From JARRNO01 sp037384885 (GTDB lineage: Bacteria > Acidobacteriota > UBA4820 > DSQY01), in contig JARRNO010000203.1 in NCBI GenBank assembly GCA_037384885.1, positions 1 through 6,385 of the forward strand: 6,385 nt of DNA, in the 5' to 3' direction. The translations under genes were made by a program, and so were the position numbers. This document shows positions 1 through 5,112 of the stretch, in pieces (position 1 is the stretch's first letter; every line of letters begins with the position of its first letter). The notes under the pieces are model-generated. The model did no database searches. It was given only the letters and a program-made list of their open reading frames with translations, and had not been told where the DNA came from.

Positions 1-846
1 TTTGATGCGGTCGGGTGCGAAGGGCTCCGCCACCAGCGGTTCCAGTTCGCCTGCATCCACCGTAACCGTGCGGCAGTAACGGGCGCCCTCATCCGGCGCG
101 GGGATCTCGAAGCCGTCGAGGCCGAGATTCCCGTAAAACTCGCGCGTAACATGGTCCGCAGGGATCATGCCTGCCTTCGCCCCGGCCTCCACCGTCATGT
201 TGCAGAGTGTCAGGCGCTGGTGCATGGGCAGCGTCTCCAGCAAAGGACCGCAAAATTCAAGCGCCTTGTAGCGTCCGCCGTCCACCCCGAGGTTTCCGAT
301 CAGCTTCATGATCACGTCTTTGCTCGTCACCCATGGATTGAACCGGCCCTTGAGAATAACCTTGATGCTTTCGGGGACTCGCAGCCAGATTTCCCCGAGC
401 GCCCAGACTGCTGCCAGGTCCGTGCTTCCCACACCGGTGGCGAAGGCTCCGAGCGCCCCGGCGGTGCAAGTATGGGAATCGGCGCCGATGTAAAGCTCCC
501 CAGGCGCCACAAGGCCCTTTTCTGCTACAAGCGTATGGCAGATCCCGGCGCGCCCGACTTCAAAATAGGCCTCGATGCCCTGCTCTTCGGCAAAGAGCCG
601 CATGGTGCGGGAGAACTGGGCCGAACGTATGTCCTTCGCGGGTACGAAATGGTCGTTGATCAGGATGCAGGCCTTGGGATCGAAGACCCGCTCTGCGCCC
701 ATGCGCCGGAATACAGCGATGGACAGAGGGGCCGTAATGTCCGTCGCCAGGACCTTGTCCACACGGCAGGTCAACAGATCACCGGCGGCAACAGCGGACC
801 GTCCGCTCTTTCGGGCCAGGATCTTTTCCGCCAGCGTCATGGGCAT
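1..846 (-). CDS. leuC: 3-isopropylmalate dehydratase / homoaconitase-type large subunit (partial, C-terminus beyond left edge)
   Basis: Aconitase-superfamily hydro-lyase large subunit, which with a small subunit isomerises 2-isopropylmalate to 3-isopropylmalate (or a homologous tricarboxylate) using a [4Fe-4S] cluster in the cytoplasm. The first 282 codons are visible. The start ATG at 846-844 follows a clear GAGGGAGGA ribosome site six bases away, which overlaps the leuB-like stop. Visible family signatures are AEKILARKSG at residues 6-15, the DHFVPAKDI segment around 65-73, GADSHTCTAGALGAFATGVG at 121-140, and an LTLCNMTVEAGAKAG block at 212-226. Full-length archaeal-type LeuC/HacA proteins have about 420 residues, so roughly a third is missing. 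The three cluster cysteines of the family lie in that missing part. The short HacA/LeuC2-like form means homoaconitate or methylmalate-type substrates cannot be excluded. A small subunit (leuD) would be expected further left. Family assignment is firm, substrate is not. Confidence 0.88.
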   Translation of the reverse strand, partial: MPMTLAEKILARKSGRSAVAAGDLLTCRVDKVLATDITAPLSIAVFRRMGAERVFDPKACILINDHFVPAKDIRSAQFSRTMRLFAEEQGIEAYFEVGRAGICHTLVAEKGLVAPGELYIGADSHTCTAGALGAFATGVGSTDLAAVWALGEIWLRVPESIKVILKGRFNPWVTSKDVIMKLIGNLGVDGGRYKALEFCGPLLETLPMHQRLTLCNMTVEAGAKAGMIPADHVTREFYGNLGLDGFEIPAPDEGARYCRTVTVDAGELEPLVAEPFAPDRIK

Positions 847-859
847 GCGTTGTCCTCCC

Positions 860-1915
860 TCAATATTCCGCAAGCAGGCGCTCGCAGATACAGTCTCCCG
901 TCCCGGCCGTCCCGAGATTCCCTCCCGCGTCCCGGGTCGCCTTTCCTTCGAGGAGGCACCATTTTACCGCATCCCTGACGAGACCGGCCTCTCTTGAAAA
1001 ACCCAGGTGCTCCAGCATGAGGCCGGTGGACAGAATGGAGGCCATGGGATTGGAAAGCCCGCGCCCCGCAATATCCGGGGCCGATCCGTGCACCGGTTCG
1101 AAAACGGCCCTGCCTGTTTCCGGGTTCAAGTTCACCGAGGGGGCCATGCCCGGGCCGCCGGCCATGGCGGCGGCCACATCGGATGCGATGTCCCCGAACA
1201 GGTTGTCGGTCACCACGGCCCGAAATCGTCCGGGGCTGCGCACCAGCTCCATACAGAATGCGTCTACGAAGAAATGTTCCGTCTCGACTTGAGGAAAGTC
1301 CCGCGCCGTTTCACGAAAGGTCCGGAACCAGAGATCTCCCGTAAATCGCATGGCGTTGTGCTTATCCACCAGGGTCAGGGGGGACCGGCCGGATTTGCGG
1401 CAGGACTGGAAAGCATAGCGCACGAGCCGCTCAACCCCTCCCCGGGTCTCGATGGATTCCTGCACAGCCACTTCCTCGGACGTTCCCATGCGGACGGCGC
1501 CGCCTGCGTTGGCATAAGGTCCGGCCGTATTTTCCCGGAAAATCAAAAGATCCACGGCGGCGTTTTCCGTGTGCGCGAGGGGAGAGAGTTTCGGGTTCAG
1601 CAAGAGGGCGGGCCTCAGGTTGACATAAAGGTCCCATCCGGTGCGCAAACCAAGCAGGACCTGGCGGCCGTGAGCCATGTCCGGAATGCGGGGATCGCCG
1701 AAGGCCCCCACGAGGACGGCATCGAACTCGGCCAGGAACTCGAGACCGCCGGGGGGCAGAGCCGAACCGGTCTCAAGGTAGCGATCCGCGTTGAAGTCGA
1801 ATTCCTCCCAGGCGAGAGGAAGGCCCTGACCGGACAGCACTTCCAGGACTTTTACGGACTCCCGGGTCACTTCAGGACCAATCCCGTCTCCGGGGACCAC
1901 GGCGATTCGCTTCAT
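860..1915 (-). CDS. leuB: 3-isopropylmalate dehydrogenase family (beta-decarboxylating dehydrogenase)
   Basis: 351 residues, full length for the family. NAD-dependent oxidative decarboxylation of a 2-alkylmalate, by default 3-isopropylmalate to 2-oxoisocaproate in leucine synthesis. Key residues by alignment with Thermus IPMDH from memory: substrate arginines R91, R101 and R128; Y134 in the GPYAN motif; catalytic K185 (VDKHNAM); and metal-binding D218, D242 and D246 within VTDNLFGDIASD. The dinucleotide loop is EPVHGSAPDIAG (273-284), whose Asp favours NAD over NADP. The position equivalent to Thermus E87 is Arg, and FRENTAGPY resembles the actinobacterial-type LeuB branch rather than E. coli LeuB. 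The start is supported by AGGAGA at 1920-1925, five bases upstream. It is co-transcribed with the leuC-like gene (13-base gap) from the promoter at 1945-1973. Homoisocitrate- or tartrate-type activity is the main alternative. Confidence 0.88.
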   Translation of the reverse strand: MKRIAVVPGDGIGPEVTRESVKVLEVLSGQGLPLAWEEFDFNADRYLETGSALPPGGLEFLAEFDAVLVGAFGDPRIPDMAHGRQVLLGLRTGWDLYVNLRPALLLNPKLSPLAHTENAAVDLLIFRENTAGPYANAGGAVRMGTSEEVAVQESIETRGGVERLVRYAFQSCRKSGRSPLTLVDKHNAMRFTGDLWFRTFRETARDFPQVETEHFFVDAFCMELVRSPGRFRAVVTDNLFGDIASDVAAAMAGGPGMAPSVNLNPETGRAVFEPVHGSAPDIAGRGLSNPMASILSTGLMLEHLGFSREAGLVRDAVKWCLLEGKATRDAGGNLGTAGTGDCICERLLAEY

Positions 1916-1944
1916 AGCGTCTCCTGATCAGTGAGTCAGGGGCC

Positions 1945-1973
1945 AGAATAGTGAACAGGAATGCGGCGGTCAA
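1945..1973 (-). promoter_or_regulatory. Sigma70-like promoter of the leuB-leuC pair
   Basis: On the minus strand a -35 box TTGACC (1968-1973, five of six consensus bases) and a -10 box TATTCT (1945-1950, four of six) are separated by exactly 17 bases. Transcription would start near 1937-1939, leaving a leader of about 22-24 bases before the ATG at 1915. The leader contains the palindromes TGAGTCA (1932-1938) and CTGATCAG (1924-1931), the latter overlapping the ribosome site. This is the best promoter match seen in the window. It suggests the leu-like pair is transcribed independently of the upstream regulator gene. Confidence 0.6.
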
Positions 1974-1982
1974 GGGCCTTGA
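1970..1982. promoter_or_regulatory. Perfect 13-bp dyad over the leuB -35 box, candidate operator
   Basis: TCAAGG-G-CCTTGA is a perfect inverted repeat with a one-base centre. It overlaps four of the six bases of the -35 element of the leuB promoter (1968-1973). A protein bound here would block RNA polymerase, so a repressor site is plausible. The protein is unknown; the adjacent Rrf2 regulator is the obvious candidate, by position only. The palindrome GGCGGCCGCC at 1984-1993 lies just upstream but is ordinary for a GC-rich genome. Confidence 0.35.
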
Positions 1983-2076
1983 AGGCGGCCGCCCCAGGAA
2001 GACAGCCGCCGCCCTGACAACTTTCAAGCCCTGGATGCGGGCGGACGCGTGTTCCGGCGGCGCCGTCCCGAATTTT

Positions 2077-2523
2077 TCAAGCGTAGACGTGGGCCTGGTT
2101 GGACGGGGGCTTCCCGGCGGCCTTGTGCGTAATCGCCGCCAGGGATGTGCCGACAAGGAAATGGTAATATCGCTCTCGCACCGCTTTCCATTCGGCATGG
2201 GCGGAGCAGGGAGATTCGTCGCTGCAGTCCTTTCCAGTGCTCTCCAGCAGGCACCCCGTGGCGGATTGTGGGCCGTCGAAGACGGTCACAACCTCGATAA
2301 GCCTGATGTCTTCCGGCTTTCGCGTCAACCAGTATCCTCCACCCGTTCCGCGGGCGGTGCTGATGATTCCGACGCGCTTGAGGGCATGGAGGATTTTGCT
2401 GAGGTAGTTCCTTGGAACACCTGCAGCTTCGGCAAGTTCCGCGCCGAGAGCGGATTCTCCCGGTCCCCGCTCAGCCAGCTTGATTAAGGCTCTCAAAGCG
2501 TATTGGCATGTTACGGAAATCAT
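2077..2523 (-). CDS. Rrf2/IscR-family Fe-S transcriptional regulator
   Basis: 148 residues, typical of the family. The N-terminal winged helix begins MISVTCQYALRALIKLAERG and has the helix-turn-helix recognition segment around residues 27-50 (AEAAGVPRNYLSKILHAL). The wing is GTGGGYWLTRKPEDIRL (59-75), a hallmark of Rrf2 proteins. Three cysteines (C91, C100, C106) and H109 match the IscR arrangement of C92, C98, C104 and H107, but the first spacing is longer (C-x8-C-x5-C-x2-H). An Fe-S cluster sensing iron, redox state, NO or oxygen is therefore likely. I chose the start at 2523, not the upstream ATG at 2544, because family members begin a few residues before the QYALRAL helix and GGAGAGG lies just upstream of 2523. 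It is divergent from the dehydratase operon and upstream of the leu-like pair. Its target is unknown; both flanking units are candidates. Confidence 0.87.
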   Translation of the reverse strand: MISVTCQYALRALIKLAERGPGESALGAELAEAAGVPRNYLSKILHALKRVGIISTARGTGGGYWLTRKPEDIRLIEVVTVFDGPQSATGCLLESTGKDCSDESPCSAHAEWKAVRERYYHFLVGTSLAAITHKAAGKPPSNQAHVYA

Positions 2524-2563
2524 AGTCCCTCTCCACATGATCAAATCGGCAGTACGGCCTTAA

Positions 2564-2576
2564 CTAGATAATTTAG
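2564..2576. promoter_or_regulatory. Imperfect AT-rich palindrome, candidate Rrf2 operator
   Basis: CTAGATAATTTAG is a 13-base palindrome centred on A2570, with five of six pairs matching (only 2567/2573 fails). It sits in the AT-rich patch 41 bases upstream of the regulator's start codon. It overlaps the candidate -10 hexamer of the regulator and a -10-like GATAAT on the other strand. Rrf2 proteins usually autoregulate through palindromes near their own promoter, so the position fits. The arms are short and AT-rich palindromes arise easily, so this is tentative. Confidence 0.3.
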
Positions 2577-2593
2577 CGGCGTTGACCATCCAA
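2565..2593 (-). promoter_or_regulatory. Weak candidate promoter of the Rrf2-type regulator
   Basis: On the minus strand TTGGAT (2588-2593) and TATCTA (2565-2570) are spaced by 17 bases, each matching three of six consensus positions. The match is poor, but the spacing is ideal and the -10 lies within the only AT-rich patch upstream of the gene. The leader would be about 35 bases. A sub-consensus promoter is common for autoregulated Rrf2 genes. Confidence 0.22.
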
Positions 2594-2712
2594 TCCCACC
2601 AATCGGGGGCAAATTCCCCGGTTTGGGGTGAAATGGCCCTTTTCGGGAAATGACGCGGTGCCCCTGAAGCGGTGCACCGCGCTTCCCGCACTATCATTCA
2701 ATCAAGGCATTC

Positions 2713-2748
2713 CGGCCCGCCGCGGGGGTTCAGGGGCCGTTTTCTCTT
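2713..2748 (+). terminator. Terminator-like hairpin in the dehydratase leader (possible attenuator)
   Basis: CGGCCC (2713-2718) pairs perfectly with GGGCCG (2734-2739) to give a six-base GC stem, immediately followed by TTTTCTCTT (2740-2748). It lies just upstream of the preferred start codon at 2760. The right arm can alternatively pair with a downstream element: GGCCGTT (2735-2741) is exactly complementary to AACGGCC (2768-2774), extendable by two G-U pairs. That would place the start codon and its GGGGA site in a loop. The two structures are mutually exclusive. The 15-base loop of the first hairpin is long and GC-rich sequence yields chance stems, so confidence is low. Confidence 0.28.
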
Positions 2749-2759
2749 GGGGATCGTAC

Positions 2760-3911
2760 ATGGTTGGAACGGCCAAAGTCCGGGACAATTCAAGAGCCGC
2801 GCCCATTCCGGGCCGCCAGCAAACCATGGAGCGATTCAGAGAACAGGGTGGACGCATTGCGGCTGTGCTTCCGATCCATTACCCGCGCGCGCTTCTTCGC
2901 GCCCACCGGATTCTTCCCGTCGAAATCTGGGGGCCGGCGCAGGCCTTCACTCCCCTGGCCGACAGCCGTCTGCAAAGCTATATCTGCCCCCTCGCCAGGA
3001 ACGCCCTGGATTTTCTTCTCCGCGAGGGGGCGCGGCGCGTGGACATGGTTCTGGTCCCGCATACCTGCGATTCGCTGCAGGGGTTGGGGAGCCTGCTCCT
3101 GGACCAGGCGCATCTGGATCGGCCCACTCTGAATTTCTATCTGCCAAGGGGCGCGGGGGATGCGAGTGTGGATTACCTCGCCGCGGAAATTCGATCGCTT
3201 TCAGCTGCCCTGAGCCGGATTTCCGGAAGATCTCCTCGGGAGGAGGAACTCATCGAGTGTGTGATGCTAGAAGAAGAAGCGGACTCGCTGCTGTCAGAAC
3301 TCCTGGGCGCCAGGCCGCGGCTCCCCCTGCCGGACCATACCTTCTACCGCGTTGTCCGGTCGAGGGAGTATCTTCCTGCGGAAGACTTCATTTCCAGCGC
3401 CAATGGCGTTCTGGCCGGGAGAACAAGCCTCGGAGCGCCTGAAAGGCTCCCCATCCTGCTTTCGGGAATCGTACCGGAGCCCATGGAGATTTTCGACGCC
3501 CTCGCAGGATTCGGGGCTTTCGCCGCCGCGTGTGATCTGGCCTGCGCCTCGCGCCGCCTCTATCCGGGGGGGAAGTCCGGCGACCCGTTCCGTAGAATGG
3601 CGGAAAGCCTCCTGGGAGCGCCGCCCGACTTCACCCGGGGAAGCGCCATACGGGACAGGGTTCGTTACCTCCGCGCGAATGCCGATAAGTCAGGGGCACG
3701 GGGCGTCCTCTTCTATCCCGTCAAGTTCTGCGAGCCTGAACTTTTCGATCTTCCCTTGCTGAGAAAGGGACTGGATGGGGCCGGCCTGGCCTCCACCGTA
3801 ATTGAAGCCCCCCTTCATCCCCATCTCTCCCAGGTTCTGGTACCACGGGATCCAGGCCCCCCTCCTCGCCCGGGCGGCGTCACGCCGGCGGGGGCCCTCC
3901 CGGAGAGGTGA
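2760..3911 (+). CDS. 2-hydroxyacyl-CoA dehydratase / benzoyl-CoA reductase family subunit (HgdB/BcrC-like), first D component
   Basis: 383 residues from the preferred ATG at 2760, preceded by TTGGGGA. An in-frame ATG at 2826 is an alternative. Family features: the N-terminal entry segment around residues 33-58 (AVLPIHYPRALL, then LPVEIWGP), ICPLAR with C76, VPHTCDSLQ with C103, and FYPVKFCEPELFDLPLLRKGL with C324. These three cysteines are the expected ligands of one [4Fe-4S] cluster per subunit. CPLAR replaces the more usual CSYAR. It should pair with the next gene as an unequal heterodimer reduced by the activase. The final 24 residues (from about 360) are Pro/Gly/Arg-rich and lack the family's terminal T-R-I/L-x-A-F-L helix; a matching I-Q-A-x-L-L sequence occurs in another frame at 3850-3867, pointing to a frameshift. 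The stop lies one base before the next start, so translation is coupled. Substrate unknown. Confidence 0.86.
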   Translation: MVGTAKVRDNSRAAPIPGRQQTMERFREQGGRIAAVLPIHYPRALLRAHRILPVEIWGPAQAFTPLADSRLQSYICPLARNALDFLLREGARRVDMVLVPHTCDSLQGLGSLLLDQAHLDRPTLNFYLPRGAGDASVDYLAAEIRSLSAALSRISGRSPREEELIECVMLEEEADSLLSELLGARPRLPLPDHTFYRVVRSREYLPAEDFISSANGVLAGRTSLGAPERLPILLSGIVPEPMEIFDALAGFGAFAAACDLACASRRLYPGGKSGDPFRRMAESLLGAPPDFTRGSAIRDRVRYLRANADKSGARGVLFYPVKFCEPELFDLPLLRKGLDGAGLASTVIEAPLHPHLSQVLVPRDPGPPPRPGGVTPAGALPER

Positions 3912-3912
3912 T

Positions 3913-5112
3913 ATGGGCCCGCCCCTGAAGTGCGCCGCGGCGACCAAGAGGCTTGTGACCCGCCACTACCTCGACGGGCGTTATGTGCGCCACTACGGCA
4001 AGACCGCATGGGTCACCTCGGGTGCTCCCGTGGAACTGTTGAAAGCTCTTGGTTTTTTCGTTCTCTACCCGGAAAACCACGGCGCGCTTTGCGGGGCGAG
4101 GAGGGCGGCGGAAGCGTTGTGCCGCGAATCGGAAGCCGCCGGATATTCATCCGACATCTGCTCCTACGCGCGAACGGATCTGGGCAGTCTCTTGTCCGGC
4201 CGGACTCCCGTAGGGAGACTCCCGCGCCCAGACGTCCTTGTGTGCTGCACCAACATCTGCCAGACGGTGCTGGCGTGGTACCGCGTCCTTTCGGATCATT
4301 TCAACGCGCCCCTTCTTGTGGTCGATACCCCTTTTCTGTACGCCGAAGCGCCGCCCCACGCCAAAGCTTACGTTCTGGCCCAGATCGAGGCGATGGTGGA
4401 GCCGCTGGAAAGAATCGCCGGCCGTTCCTTGAATCAGGACCGCTTGAAGCGAACCGTGAAATACAGCCGGGACGCCGCTGAGCTTTGGAACCGGATCACC
4501 GAAATGGGGCGCCGGAAGCCGGCGCCGCTCACCGCCTTCGACCAATTTATCCATATGGCGCCCATCGTGGAGATGAGGGGGGACTCCCGAACCGTTGATT
4601 TTTACGCCGCCATGCTCAGGGAACTGGAAGAGAGGGCCCGGCTCGGCATCGGGGCCGTTCAACGGGAAAGAGCCAGGCTTGTCTGGGACAACCTGCCCGT
4701 CTGGCACCAGCTTCGTTTCCTGTCGGAATTTTTCGCGGAGAAAGGCGCGGCCGTCGTAGCCGCCACCTATACAAAAGCCTGGGGCGAGCTCGCCCCCCTC
4801 TTGCAGGAGTCGCAGCCTTTCGAAGCCATGGCGGACACCTACCTCCACGTCTTGCTGAACCGGGGAACGGGCAGCAAGCTGGACACGATTCGCGCTCTCG
4901 TGAAGGAATTTGACGCGGATGGCGTGGTTTTCCACTCGGACCGGTCCTGCAAGCCTTACTCCATCGGTCAGATGGGACAGCGTGACAGCGTAGTCCGGCA
5001 AGACGGAATCCCCGCGCTGCTGCTCGAAGCCGACCACAACGATCCCCGCTCCTGGAGCCGTTCGCAGAATATCAACCGCCTCGAAGCCTTCATGGAGGTC
5101 GTCGCAAGATGA
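3913..5112 (+). CDS. 2-hydroxyacyl-CoA dehydratase / benzoyl-CoA reductase family subunit (HgdB/BcrB-like), second D component
   Basis: 399 residues, full length. Family signatures: VTSGAPVELLKALGFFVLYPENH (split here at residues 35-56, with YPENH at 52-56), DICSYARTDLG with C83, CCTNICQ with C111, C112 and C116, and FHSDRSCKPYSIGQ with C346. C83, one of the 111-116 group and C346 are the probable Fe-S ligands. The C-terminal INRLEAFMEVV (387-397) is the conserved tail that the first subunit lacks. The start at 3913 is preceded by GGAGAGG, which lies within the end of the upstream gene, and the TGATATG junction implies translational coupling. It overlaps the activase start by four bases (ATGA). 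With its partner and the activase it would form an oxygen-sensitive radical dehydratase or aryl/enoyl-CoA reductase in the cytoplasm. Two further cysteines at 60 and 70 are unusual, so a different cluster type cannot be excluded. Confidence 0.9.
   Translation: MGPPLKCAAATKRLVTRHYLDGRYVRHYGKTAWVTSGAPVELLKALGFFVLYPENHGALCGARRAAEALCRESEAAGYSSDICSYARTDLGSLLSGRTPVGRLPRPDVLVCCTNICQTVLAWYRVLSDHFNAPLLVVDTPFLYAEAPPHAKAYVLAQIEAMVEPLERIAGRSLNQDRLKRTVKYSRDAAELWNRITEMGRRKPAPLTAFDQFIHMAPIVEMRGDSRTVDFYAAMLRELEERARLGIGAVQRERARLVWDNLPVWHQLRFLSEFFAEKGAAVVAATYTKAWGELAPLLQESQPFEAMADTYLHVLLNRGTGSKLDTIRALVKEFDADGVVFHSDRSCKPYSIGQMGQRDSVVRQDGIPALLLEADHNDPRSWSRSQNINRLEAFMEVVAR

Larger units (their letters stand above)
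2524..2759. other. Divergent intergenic region / leader of the dehydratase operon
   Basis: This stretch separates the regulator (minus) from the dehydratase operon (plus). It includes one of the most AT-rich patches in the window (about 2560-2576), then GC-rich leader sequence. An open frame continues upstream from the dehydratase gene to a GTG at 2628, but the encoded residues look nothing like the family and no ribosome site precedes that GTG, so I treat it as untranslated. GGGG/CCCC runs at 2606-2628 could form small alternative stems. No convincing -35/-10 pair was found for the plus-strand operon; GATAAT at 2567-2572 is a lone -10-like match. Confidence 0.5.

Noticed and set aside
151..978. 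275-codon plus-strand open frame opposite the leuC-like gene
   Set aside because: The minus strand encodes an unmistakable aconitase-superfamily protein with the DSHT signature. The plus-strand product has no domain.
1007..1927. Long open frame of 306 codons on the plus strand opposite the leuB-like gene
   Set aside because: It is a shadow of a GC-rich gene: the minus strand encodes a full-length, motif-complete dehydrogenase, and the plus-strand product has no recognisable domain.
2053..2080. Plus-strand hairpin CGGC-GGC-GCCG followed by a T run as a terminator
   Set aside because: The stem has only four pairs, the T run is nine bases away, and no plus-strand gene lies upstream to terminate.
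2582..2610. TTGACC at 2582-2587 as the -35 box of the dehydratase operon
   Set aside because: At 16-18 base spacing the -10 position falls in a run of G residues, so no promoter can be supported there.
2628..2759. N-terminal extension of the first D subunit from a GTG at 2628
   Set aside because: There is no ribosome site, the 44 extra residues do not resemble the family, and the stretch contains a terminator-like hairpin. The ATG at 2760 with TTGGGGA is preferred.
3839..3874. Polylinker-like run of KpnI, BamHI and SmaI sites (GGTACC, GGATCC, CCCGGG) suggesting vector contamination
   Set aside because: The first 15 bases resemble a pUC cloning site at 13 positions, but flanking sequence on both sides continues as host-like coding DNA and no other vector sequence is visible. 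Chance in GC-rich DNA is likely.
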